A stretch of DNA of 64,000 nucleotides from Argopecten irradians. Its lineage: Eukaryota; Mollusca; Bivalvia; Pectinida; Pectinidae. How positions within the stretch are numbered: the stretch's first letter is position 1; each line of letters starts with the position of its first letter. The notes beneath the pieces are model-generated. The model was not told the origin of the DNA. It did no database searches and saw nothing but the letters and a program-made list of their open reading frames with translations. The stretch covers positions 47,544,284-47,608,283 of the forward strand of contig NC_091136.1 of NCBI RefSeq assembly GCF_041381155.1. The letters run 5' to 3'. The position numbers and the translations under genes were made by a program. Shown one piece after another: positions 33,618 to 46,900 of the stretch.

Positions 33618-34170
33618 CAGTGGAACTTCCCTAAACCGATCATGGTCGGTGCATATAATTTCAGCCGGTTTAGAGGGTTGGTTTGGAGAAGTGAACCAAT
33701 TACCGTTCATTAAAATTGAATACGAACCTTTCTCTTTATTACATAATTACTAGCTCTGCTTGTTTTCCTACAGTAAACAAACCGTGTGCAAGTCGTAAAC
33801 CTATGTTAAATATCTAAACAATAGACATGATTAAATAATTACACCAACATCTCTGGTATAATTACCGTGTACATATACCTATTGCCTTAACATCTGTATA
33901 CATGCCCCAGGACATGGCATGCGACGACTATGGATACAGGTACGTGTGTATTTCACGGTCGGTTGATCAGACCTCAATGCAATCTATCAGTTTAGTTACA
34001 TTTGACTATTCCGATCTCATAATCGGTCCGGTATTCGGACTTGGGAGGGATCGGTTTTGGGAAGTTTTATTTACTATTAATAAAGAGGAATTCATTCTGT
34101 ACATGACATCCATGTTCGGTTTCCATAGGTGATCGGTTTTGAGACGGTTTGGTTTCAGGAAGTTACACTG
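33618..34170. mobile_element. Tc1/mariner-like MITE, 553 bp, TA-flanked
   Basis: Ends are inverted: CAGTGGAACTTCC on the left, and GGAAGTTACACTG on the right (reverse complement CAGTGTAACTTCC). Both ends directly abut TA dinucleotides (33616-33617 and 34171-34172). Subterminal 'aaaccgatca' and 'tgatcggttt' also pair, as do inner 'cggtttag' motifs. No transposase is encoded. TA target sites and CAGTG ends are typical of the Tc1/mariner group. Confidence 0.75.
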
Positions 34171-34171
34171 T

Positions 34172-34937
34172 AGAACCTTAACAAACATTTTCTTTATTGT
34201 AGGTCAAAGGTCAAAATATAGGTTAACTAATTTTCATATACATGTATACCACTTTTTGACATTAAAATAACCCTTCGAATAGGAAGATTTAACAAGTTGT
34301 AATGGTCACTCCTAAAATCAACAAACCCAAAGCCTTTCTAGCATAAGATACAGAACAAACTATTCTAATATCCAATGGCCTTCCACTCTGACAGTCCTAC
34401 ATAAGTATGAAATAATGTAATTTCCAGTTTTAACAAAACAAATTGCACTTTTAAATATGACAACATAACAACAAAACTAAATTATATGAAGAATAGAATC
34501 AATTAAAATAAGTTAAATCATACAATGTCTCATTAAAGGTCACTTCTTGTTGAAAATAAAAAGTTTATGATATGAACATACAATTAAAATCAGCAAATTC
34601 AACTAAATATGTGCAATATTTCGATCCAATATAACAGTATTGTTTTTGTTTGAAAATACTTGAAAATATTTTCTGACACTTTTTCCCTTGGCAAAGAATA
34701 GCAGTAAAACACAATTTTCATTGATAGATGACTTTTCTTTTTTTAATCAGTCTCGTAGCTCATGACACAATGTACTGAAAATTGTGGCAACAGTTTTTGT
34801 TCTATATGATAGAAGGCACTGCAAGGAATGCTAGTAACTTTAACAGCCACACTATCGTTACAGTTTTGTGAGGATGGCAAGAGCACTCGTGTCCCCAGTC
34901 TGTTGCTACTGTAAGCTTTAAGGCTTTATATATGTCA
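34172..34937 (-). other. SIRT2 3' flank / probable 3' UTR
   Basis: AT-rich, non-coding, immediately downstream of the SIRT2 stop codon. I could not choose a poly(A) site with confidence. Confidence 0.4.
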
Positions 34938-37900
34938 TTAACTTTTCTTAAGTTTAGTTTTACTTGAGCTTGGGGACTTTGAAGTTGCCCTTGAAGCAGT
35001 ACTAGATGACTTGGTTACAGATGATTTTGGGGCGTTAGTTTTTGATTTTGGGATGTTGGATTTCTCTGTATCTGATTCCGACTTTCCCAGAGTAGACTTC
35101 TTAGTTTCCACTACTTTAGACACAACTTCTCCTTTTTCCTCCTGTTTTTCTTCTTTATCACTCTCAAGACTTTTAGATCTAGCTTTCAAAGCTTTTGCAT
35201 TCTCATCAATCTTTGCATGATCTGTTTTCACAATCTCTTGTAGCTCTTCCTGTAAAATAATAACAGTCTATTTGGTAAATGATGTTTCAACAATAATTTG
35301 TCCAAACTTTCTTCATGTATCACTAGAGGAAAAACAACTTTCTGCAAATTGTGTAGATTTCCACTGAGCTAAATGGTAAGATGTTTGCTTTGAGAATATG
35401 AAGTTATGAAGATTTGTGTATGTACCCAGGTACCAATATTTTCTGTTAGTTTTTATGACACATTTTCTGCAGATTCCTATGAACATACCTTCCATCCTAA
35501 CTTCTCTGCCATGAGAAGACAACCATCATCACAAGTGCCTTGCCAAAACACATCTCTGTAAAAAAATAAAGACAGTTTGATATGTGTTAGTAGAAAAAAT
35601 AAACAAAAAATTATTTTGCCGCATAGAATACCATACTAAAATACAATGTATATATATATGACTTTCATGATATTAATCATTAATCACCAATGTGAATGAA
35701 TCTTATCAAAAGTCTAAACAAATGGTATTATGGATAAATTAGGGAATATTGATGTACACTTAAGCATTCGACATCTTTCAGTTGGCAGTCATAGCGCTTC
35801 ATTTTGGATTTGCCTCTGTCCAGTTGGCATTCATTTTGGCTATGAAAGACAACTGAAAGACCAAGGGATTTTGCATATATAATGAATTAATAATTCGTTA
35901 TTGTCCAGGATAGAACAGCCAATTTAACAGCCTTTTTTCCATGATCACTGACACGACGATTGTGACGTCACAATGATAATGACATCATAATAAGCGATTG
36001 AAGTTCATAGTCTATATGACTGCCAACTGCGCTTGGTAAGGTTACATAGTGGGGCTGCAGTGAAAATGCAAATATAAATAGATATTTTCCTGCATCTGCA
36101 TTGATACACTTACCTGTAGTTATCTTCGTCATCAAACTTGAAGCCTCCTCCAAACATTAACATGGAGATTGGATTGCTTGGCTGGAAGAGAGAAGAAAAT
36201 ATTTAATTAATGTGACAATTACTGAATAAATGATCTTATATTCACTGTGCAAACAATTATGTGTAACCTTAGGGTTTTAAACAATGTACAGTTAAACCTA
36301 ACTAACAAAAAGTCAACGGAGCATGGTAAAACCTCAAGTTATTTTAGTATTCAAATTTTGTTTATTTAAACATAGACCAAGAAGATACTCCTAATTTAAC
36401 AGGACCTTTGAGTAAATGAGGTTCGACTGTATCTTATATACCTGGTAAGATTAAAGACTCTAAATTTACTTTAAAAAGAGACATACAAATTAAGTTCTTA
36501 TCAAGAATGCACATTCCATATAATGTATATTTCAAAACAAAGTCAGGGGCTGTCAGAATTTTTGTTCAAACGATGACCTTGATTAACTGTCAAAGTTAAA
36601 TAATGACTCCGACCTGTTTTCTAGGTCACATGAATCAGAGACAGGGTTATGATATTTGGACAGTGACATGCTTGAAAAACTTTTTATTCTTCAGTAGTAC
36701 GATTTAATTGCAATGTTTAACAACCATGACTGTTGTGTTTAATTTTCTCAATCAAAGCACATCAGCTAGCAATCCATATCAGAAGAGAAGTGACCAATAA
36801 GGCCTCCAATGTCACTTACCCCAGATCCAGTCTTCTCCAAGTTTATGTACATCCTTGGACAATGATGCTGAGTCCTGAAAATGAAAACAGTATACAGAAC
36901 AGGCAACACTCATTCAGACGGATGGACAAACAGACAACCCAATTCCAGTATACTTTCCCTTAATTTCTTTGCGGGAGGTATAAAAACTTCAGTTTTAACT
37001 CAAGTCTGCACTTTTGTTTCAAGAAATTCAAGCAAGGTCTTCCATTCCTATTGATATACTTGGTTTCACAGCCAGACTTGTGTGTTCCAAGTGGAATTCA
37101 TCTTGATGGCCATCACAGAAACACTTTAATTTTACACTTAACATTGGACCCCTATTCTTTGTATAATTTAAATTGTAAGGAATAATGGGTAAAGTATAAG
37201 ACTGATGATCCTGTATAACAATTATAACCTCTGATTTTGATGTAGTTCACTAACCTACCTGTTCATGAGAGATGCAAACGGCTGTACCACTAAGGATGTC
37301 CCCATAATCAGCAGTAGGTCACACTCCTTAAAGTCCTGGTCAAACAAAACAACATATTTGTCAATCATCTCAACATTTTCTTCACCAAAGTCATTGAAAA
37401 AGTTTCCACTTCTTTTTACCAAATTATCCATAATCTAATCTCTTTCTTTTAGCATTTCATCAATAGCATCACACTTTTCAGTAAATACATGTTTTGTATA
37501 TGTGCTCTTTTGTAAGACGTGTTGTGTACAAAACATGAGAACATACACTAATAATACTAGATCCTTACATCATGCACCAATTCTCCAAATCTTTTGGGGA
37601 GAGATTCTCCAAAGAACACGATATCTGGAAGGACAAAATTATACATATATATTTTTTGTTTTGTTTCAATACCCCTGATTCTACAATGTGTGCTAAAACA
37701 ATGATAAAAGAGAGCAATATCTAATTTGCATACACCATAAAATTGTGTGCATGAATATGAACTAAAAACAAGAGGCCCATGGGCCTTAACGGTCATCTTA
37801 CTATTAGTACAATACAACATAGTCATTTAAAGATTTTAGCCTATTTGACCTCTGTGACCTTGATTGAAGGTCAAGGTAATTCATTTGAACAAACTTGGTA

Positions 37901-40900
37901 GCCCTTCATCCCAGCATGCTACATGCTCAATATCAGTACCCTGGGCCTTCTGGTTCTTGAGAAGAAGTCATTTAAAGATTTTAGTCTATTTGCCGCCCAT
38001 GACCTTAAATGAAGATCAAGGTCATTCATTTGAATAAACTTGATAGCCCTCCATCCAAGCATGCTACATGCCCAATATCAGTACCCTTGGCCTTCTAGTT
38101 CTTGAGAAGAAGTCATTTAAAGATTTTAGCCTATTTGACCCCCGTGACCTTGAATGAAGGTCAAGGTCATTCATTTGAACAAACTTGGTAGCCCTTCATC
38201 CCAGCATCCTACAGGCCAAATATCGGTACCCTGGGCCTTCTTGTTCTTGAGAAGAAGTCTTTTAAAGATTTTAGCCTTTTTGACCCCTGTGACCTTGAAT
38301 GAAGGTCAAGGTCATTCATTTGAACAAAATTGGTAGCCCTCCATCCCAGCAACCTACAGGCCAAATATGAGTACCCTGGGCCTTCCGGTTATTAAGAAGA
38401 AGTCGTTTGAATGAAAAGTTTACGCACAGCGCACGACGACGGACGGTGCATGATGGCAATAGGTCATCCTGACCCTTCGGGTCAGATGACCTAAAAATTT
38501 GTGATTCTAGACCATATACAGTACTTCAATGTCTGCTGATTTACAATTTTGTAAGTGTTAACTCAATTTACAGTACATTGATGTACATTGTATGACTACA
38601 ATTTTATATCTAATTTTGTTTTGGTGATATTGCATGGAACATTTTCAAAATGTTTTGTGGTTTACTATAAGCTATATACTAACCTGGTTTGACAATGTTA
38701 TCTTCACAACCTGGTTCGTTACATCTGGGGATTTCCCCTGCAAATACTTTTTCTGAAATAAACATGCAGAAAGTGTATTTTATGTGAAAAATAAGAGCAA
38801 CTTAAATTCAGTTAAATGATTTTACAGCAATTACAAAACAATTTGAAACTAGATTGAATTACATGGGTTCTTTTTATCAATATTTGCTCATGTTCTTCCA
38901 TAAAAAAATAGCATGATTATATCACATCAATATACAATATGTATTTGTATAATGTACAGTATATCACATCAATATACAATATGTATCTGTATAATGTACA
39001 GTAAATCACATCAATATATATATGTATCTGTATAATGTACAGTATATCACATCAATATACAATCTGTATAATACTTTCCATTTCCATATTAGAAATACCT
39101 TTGAAAAGGTACAAAAATTATATATGTGTGTCAATATTATTTGTAGCAAGTAGGTATTTTATTTGATATAAATGATGTATACAGATACCAGAAACATTTT
39201 TTCTGTCTTATTTGACACAGTAATACTTTTTTTTCTGTTTCCTACACTGGTCTAGGACACCAGACATTTATCAGTATAATGTATACTGTAAATTGGGACA
39301 TTTTGGTATCTGAAAATGTTGGCACTTTTGCACCAAAATGGGTGTTCAAATTTTGGTGTGTTTAAATTTGGCATTTTCATGTATTTAGATTTCAATAGAC
39401 AATGTTCCCTCCTGATCACTGAATTACCTTCTATAAAATCTTGACTGTACTCCTTTTCACAAATAAGGCAGTGAGCTGTACGGAAACTCCCATGAGCCTC
39501 CACTAATTTATCTGCTTCAAGTCCTGCTCGACTCTCGAGTGTGTCAATGTTCTACAAAGATAGGGAATATTGAACACACACATGTCAACTGAATAAGTAT
39601 TGAAGATAATGTTATTATTAAAAATTTGGTAATATTGTACATGTATCCTACCAAAAGTAGTTTACTGGTGAATATTTCATCTTTTAAATGTGTCAATTAC
39701 AGCTAAAATTTACTATACAACACTGATAAGCATTCAGCTCGAAAATTCTTGGTAGACAAGTGAATGAGATATCTTATCATAATACCACAAGCCCTCGACT
39801 TCTGGGTGAGAACTTGAAACACGTCGGCCAGTTGCAGTGTAATGACTACAGGTTGGTGGTTATTTTCTGGGTACTTATACTTTTTTCCACATCCCAAACC
39901 TGGCACATCCTTATGTGACCCTGGCTGTCAATAGATCATTAACAGCAACAAAGTCTAAACCCAAATCTAGATACAGCATTAGTTTAATATTCTGCTTTGG
40001 TTTGGTTTTATTAGTTAAATGTCCTATTAACAGTCAGGGTCATTTTAGGACATGCAAGGTTTGTTGTTGGAGGAAAGCCAGAGTACCAAGAGAAAAATCA
40101 CCGACCAGTGGTCACTACCTGGCAACTGTCCAACATGGGATTAAAAGTCACAACCCAGAGGTGCAGGGCTTGTGGTGTTGAGACACTGCAGCCCCTAATA
40201 TCCTGCTATACATTACCTGAGTGTAATGACGATGAAGTAAGCCTTTATCAGCAAGCAGCTTAATGAAGTAGTGACATGGGGTGGGCTGCAATCAAAAGAC
40301 AATTTAGACAAAATAGAATGTATCAACATAATAAAATACAATGAAACAAATCATCAATGCATTCCATAACACACTAGGAAGATTCAATTACATACTGTAA
40401 ATTGGGATATTTTGACGTCGGGAAATTTTGGCATTTTGGATAAATTTTGGTGCTTTCAAAATTGGCTTTTCCCTATACTTTGTACATTTTGGCATGGAAT
40501 GGAAGATCAAAACTCTGTATCGCATAATGGTCTATTTCTACCTGCTGGTATATGCATTTATCCCACAACAATAGAAACCGGCACCATAAGTTTTAAAGCC
40601 ATATCGATACAAAGATATTCCTTTGAAATATTGGTTTTCAATATAAGTGCTTACAGTAATACTCAAATATTTATTATATACATGTACATATTTTCACAAA
40701 AGGAAAACTCGCACTGGTAACAGTGTTTTTTTCCGTTGACGAAACATACCTTAAATGTACATATGTTTACATAATGTGATTGAGTAATTTACCTAAGAGT
40801 GATATATGCGTTCACATCAGTAATACATAATGTGTTTATGTATTGATATATATATATACAGTATACAATAACGTCAAATTTTGGTGTGTTCAATTTTAGC

Positions 40901-43900
40901 TTTCATGCCAAATGCCATATCAGCCAATATATACATATAGTATAGAACTTTAGTATATTATTAAAGTGTACCAATGGATTTTTCCCTAAAAACTCACATA
41001 ATCAAGGAATAAATCAGAACTGGACTCAAATAAAAGAACAAAAGAGTATAGTGTCAAGGAAAATATCCATTTGTCAAATACCAAGAAATACCACACAAAT
41101 ATTTCAATTTACAGTATAAATGTATATCATACAATGGAAATATTGCTGGAAAACTTCATACTTTGAACACGCCTGGCCATAGCTCTTTCGCAAGAAGGAA
41201 AAATGGTTCTGGATTTTTCTACAAAAGAAATAGCAAACATATAGTATAGAACTTAGTATATTATTAGTGTACATGGATTTTCCCTAAAAAACTCAATAAT
41301 CAAGGAATAAATCAGAACTGGACTCAAATAAAAGAACAAAAGAGTATAGTGTCAAGGAAAATATCCATTTGTCAAATACCAAGAAATAGCCATTGACCCA
41401 GAAACAGCATATGTCAAACAATACACTATCACTTAATACCAAAATATAGCCCTTGTCATTCTAATACCCAGAGTAGCTATGTTGAACATTACTTACCTAG
41501 AAAAAGACAAATATATAAACAAGAGATGGTCACTTACCCAGAAATAGCCTATGTCGAACACAGCCTGTGGGTGAGGGAGGTTGTATTTCTGTAAGTTGTC
41601 ATAAAGTCCTGTGTTTGGAGATCTGAAGTCAGGAATACCTGCCGCTGCAAAAGTATTTCAAATATGAAAGAACATGTCAAAATTTAAAAAAAAATATTTT
41701 GTCTCTTCTAAATATCTAAGGTGAGAATCTCTACCACATACTGTATTTGATCGGGAAACATTGTAAACCTTGATTCTCCAACACTTTTTAAGCTTAACTG
41801 AAACCAAAGATACCAAGCATTCACTCCCCAACTTGTCACATTATACTGACCATGGTGACTAAACTACTGGTATCAAATATGTTCTGGGCACCAACCAGTA
41901 CATGTTCATGTCATTTGAAATAATACAGAACTACAAGTACGTATATGGGGGTACATACACGTTGAAATCCCTGCTCCAGCCATTGTGATGATCTTTTTAC
42001 ATTTCCCACTTTTGATATAATTCACTACACCGTCCATGTCCAGTGTGTCCAAGAGCTTTTCTGGGGTAGGTGCAAAGCCCAGGGACAGTTTCATCATATC
42101 CATCAGCCATTCTCGACCTAGGGTAATAAAAACAAAGTCTTGTACAATACACCTAAAATATCTCCTTCCATGCTTCACTTACCATGGTAATAAATGTACA
42201 TAATGTTGCTATCTGATACAAGAAATGGAAATCATTTGATAAGTCAAGTTATGCTTTTTGTTGAAAGTATTATATAATATAGCTAAAACAAATCTTAAAG
42301 AAGTGTTCATAAACTCAAGTAACCGACAGAAAATCTCAGGTTTTCTGCTTTTTATTGACCAGAGATCTATATAAAACACAATGTTGTTATTGACAACATA
42401 ATCAAGTATAATCCAGTTTAATAATCATCATCTTAGCTTTATAAGACATGTTAGTTTCAATCAAAACTAAGAGTCAGTTTTCATTTTTTGATAATTAATG
42501 CATTTTACTTAGAAATTTTGAAATGGATTTTGTGAATGTCAAACTTAAAGCATCTTTGTTGAAAGGTAACAAAAATTTGGCTCTGACACATAAAGTATGA
42601 ACATCAGATATGCAGTACTTACGCTCTGCAACTTCCTGAAAATAATTTTGACATATAATTACATCAGGCTTTATAGGAAAAGTATCAACACAAGCTCTAA
42701 CTTTAAGGATCGTCTATTAAAACATCAACTGAAAATATCAAATCATTTAATTCACCAGTCATACATATGGTTATAGGATTTCACATGTTGAAGGGTCTTA
42801 ATTAATAGTGCTGTATTATAGTAATATACTTCCATCTGCCATTGAGTTATGTTTGTACTTGAAATCAGAGCGAGATAGCTATCGGTTTGTATCCATATTA
42901 TTTTACCACATAATAGTCATCGATGGAGACTGGCGGGTGATTGCACTACACTACGCTGTTCACTTATCACCCTTGAGTCTGCTCAGCCAAACAAATCTTG
43001 TTTTTGATTATGCCACTCAATAAATAGAAACCAATCAGCACACCTTTACAAAAAAGAATCTGTAAGTGTATTACGTAGCATAGAGCAATTAACCATGTCC
43101 CCGACGATGTATGATTTTTAGCTACAGAAGTTAACAATATTTTGTTATAAGTTTAATAGAGTATAGACAAACCTTTTCTGATTCTTCTTTAACAGGTTTT
43201 TTCGCTTCCTCTTCTTCAGGAACAGGTTCTAAGGGAAATGATATTAGCATATCTATATGTACATGTATATAACATCATAGCTGAGGAGACTGCTATCACA
43301 CTAATAGGAGTCTAAATGTGAAAGGAAACCTGAGAACCTAGGGTATCATTCCACGGTAGTCTAGGTGAAATACCATGGCATTACTAATGTGCCATCAATA
43401 CTGGGCATGAATCCTAACAAAACAAACAAATTACATCCCATGTTGATATTTTTGTAGGACAATTTTTTGAGATCATATGTAAACTAAAACTGTCATAGAG
43501 GAGGCCAACTTATATCCCTGATAAAGATTACATCTGTTCAGTAGTTTAGGAGGAGTAGCCATTTAATGGTTTTGCTATAACAAAGATGAATAACTCTGAA
43601 AAAGGTATCTTGCTCCAATATGCATTGATAACACACATCTTCACTATATAAGGATTATTTCCACAAAGTTTTCTACTGCAGGTCAGGAGGAGAAGTCGGT
43701 CAAATGTTGTGTCTACAGACAGACAACTTCAGGGAGGAGGGATAATGATAAATGAAGGGGCCATAACTCAATGATGTCAAATAATGTATGGCAATATCAA
43801 AATGGTCAAAATTTTGTTAAATAAAGTGTAGTAAATATGCAATTTTCACAGCAAGGTTGAAAAAAAAGCCTAATTACACTCAATTTTGAACTGTAATAGC

Positions 43901-46900
43901 AGAAAAAGACATTTTCAATAAATAAATAAAAAAAACATAATTAACAAAACAATCTGACAAAAATGGCTTATAACAAAGGAAGGTCTCTTTATAAATCCAT
44001 TTATTTTAAAACAGTAATGTTCATAAGTTATACATGTACTATTGCTTAATGTTAATCATTTGTGCTTGGCCTACATTCAAATGTGATATGGTTACTGGTA
44101 AACAGACACACTACCACACACTACTGATTTATACTTAATATTCAGTGTTTCAGTTGCAAATTTTGATATTCTGCCAAGAACATATTCAGGGAAGACAACA
44201 TACCTAGTAACTTCCTCATTTCTAGTGATCACCTCAGACACACATAACAAAGAAATGTACCTAGTATTACATTACAATATACCTGGTAAAGAGCAGGTAA
44301 TTCAACAACCTTTGATACAGTACCTTGCTTAATGTGATACCACAATAAACGGTTTTAGTTTATATTCAATCAATTTTGAACTGTTATGTGTTTACCTCCT
44401 TTACACAAAATCTTTTAGTTCAAAGCCAAATATAAGATTTCTGGAGTGAATGAGCTACCGGGTATGTTCAACTCACTCATATAAAGATATTTAGAAAACA
44501 CTATGGATAATCCTTACCAAATGCAGTAAATAAAATTGCATCAAATTTCTGTAAAATTTCAGGGTACATGATTTAATTGTCAGATGGTCTTGGATTTTTA
44601 ATGTTTAAGAAATACATTGTATGTTAAAGATGAAATCACCTGCCTAACTATTACCACAGTTTTTTAACTGGGGACTGATCAGGAGAAAGAAGATTATACT
44701 GATGATAACTAGCAGATCTACTCCAATTTAAAGTTACTGGCTTGTGATAGTTTAAAAATTAGCAAAAACTGTTAGTTATGATAAAGGATAACTCAAATGA
44801 AACAATTACATATAAGAACAAGAGAGGTAGCAAGTGTACTGGATATGACAAGAGACCCACAGGACCTGAGCACTCACATAAACAGAAAATATAACTTTGA
44901 CTTTTGATGATACAAAGTTATGGCATACTTCTGTTTCTATGGGGTTATCTTCTTTGAAGGTGAAAATTGAATTACATAAATTATCAACAAATACACTTGT
45001 TAAAATACCCTGGAGACTTCACCTCAGCAGGCAAGTAATTATAAATAAGCACGAATGGTCATCTAAAATCTAGCATCAAGTAGGAAAATAATTAAATATG
45101 TTAACAGTTTTTTCAAGATGGTGACTTTGGTGGCCATCTTAGATTCGGACCTGAAGAAAAAAAAACACTTAAGTCACCTCAGGATCATTCCTGGCAAGTT
45201 TCAGCTTAATCCCACTTGAAACTTGAGAATAAGTTCTGTTACATTGAACTGGCCTACATAACATCACCTGAAGTCTCTCAGATTCTGAGAAGCATTTTCC
45301 GACTTTTAAACGACAGACATTGCACTATGGTATGAATTTACAGTACCTCTCCAGTGAGCAACTGAGTTAAATGTTAATAGAATTTCAAAAGAAACTGAGG
45401 TTAAATGTTATTCACAGAACCAAGCAAACTTCACACTAATGAAACATACCATATTCTAATGTGTGTACATCACCAAATGAGATCCGTTTTTTATTCCCAT
45501 CTGTAATACAATAATACTACAGCTGCAGCATGCAGAATTCTTCCAATTATATACAATGTTCAAAATATCTACATGCATTTTGGTTTGTCTGATAAAAGCC
45601 ACGATTCCACATTTAACACAGAAACAAAAGAATTTTTGTTAAAAAGCATTTTAAAATCCATGCAGCGGCAAAGGTCAGGACAGATGAGGCATAGAAAAAT
45701 TTATTTGTGAAGCGATACCATATTCAACTAAATACGAGCCAAGGGCACTAAAATAATTTACAATATTAATGAGGTCCTTTAACGAAATAATTGTCCAAAG
45801 TAAACATAAACCAATTCACAAAAGAACAAAAAAATAAATTCAAGGTAAGTTGAGGCATGGAATTAAAAGGGGTGGGGGTACTTTTTTGAGCATGGAGGCT
45901 TATTGATCAGAATATGGTAAATATATAAAGACTTCCCAGAGGCCAGGTGCTGCTATAGGGACTGATAATTAGTCTCTTCATCAGCCTCTAAGGAAAAAGC
46001 TGAAAACCAAATCTACATAACAGTGATACCAAACCTACCTCTAGGTCTTTCTGAACTAGTCTCAGAAGAAAGATGTCATGGGGCAACTATCTATACCAGT
46101 ATGCAGTACTAGTGTTCAGCTATTTCACATTTTGCTACAGTCATACTTCCTTGTTAGCCCCATAGGATGTCTAATGATTATAAGCAGAGGAGGAATATAA
46201 TTAGACTGGGTTGAAAATCAGCTACCAGATAGCTCTGCAGTACAGCATTTGGCTAGCATTCGGAGGACCCGGGTTCAAATCCTGGTCTGATCACTACTTT
46301 TGTAGCTCAGACCAGGAGCCATGCTAATCGGGGCTGTGGGAAACACTAGGGCCCAAACTAAACTACCCACAGTGATGGTGTAAGGTTCTTGTATGTCTTC
46401 CAGAGCGAAGACTTTAATTGCAAAAAGGCGGGAGGAGTGCAACTTCGCTAGCCATGGGTACAGTAGTATATGATACTGAATCCTTGGCAGATGTCACGTC
46501 AAAAGTAAGTTCCTGCACTTCGCCACCTGCTGGATAACCGCAGTTGCTTCCCCTTCCATTTACATAATAAGCTGCCAATGAAAAAGCTTGTATCATTGTT
46601 GTATGAATTGAAAAATTGCAGTGCCCTTTGAATTGCACATGTTGTTTGCGATAGATTCAAAATACCAAAGATAAACATGTTTGAGAGGCATTAGTTTGTC
46701 AGTTCGGACACTGGCTTTTGTGTTTCATGCTTCAGTGTCCAATTTTGTCAGGAGATCGCAGTTTATCTTTGCATTATTTTGAGAAACGTTTTTAGTGTTG
46801 GGAATCGGTTGTAAAATGGTAATCGATCATCGGTTTAGGACAATTTACTAATTATCGATTTTATAATCGGATACTATTTATAGAAAGCTCTACTATATTT

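Noticed and set aside
46222..46290. Functional tRNA gene
   Set aside because: A and B boxes are present but the anticodon arm and acceptor stem are poor; a related fragment nearby suggests a SINE.
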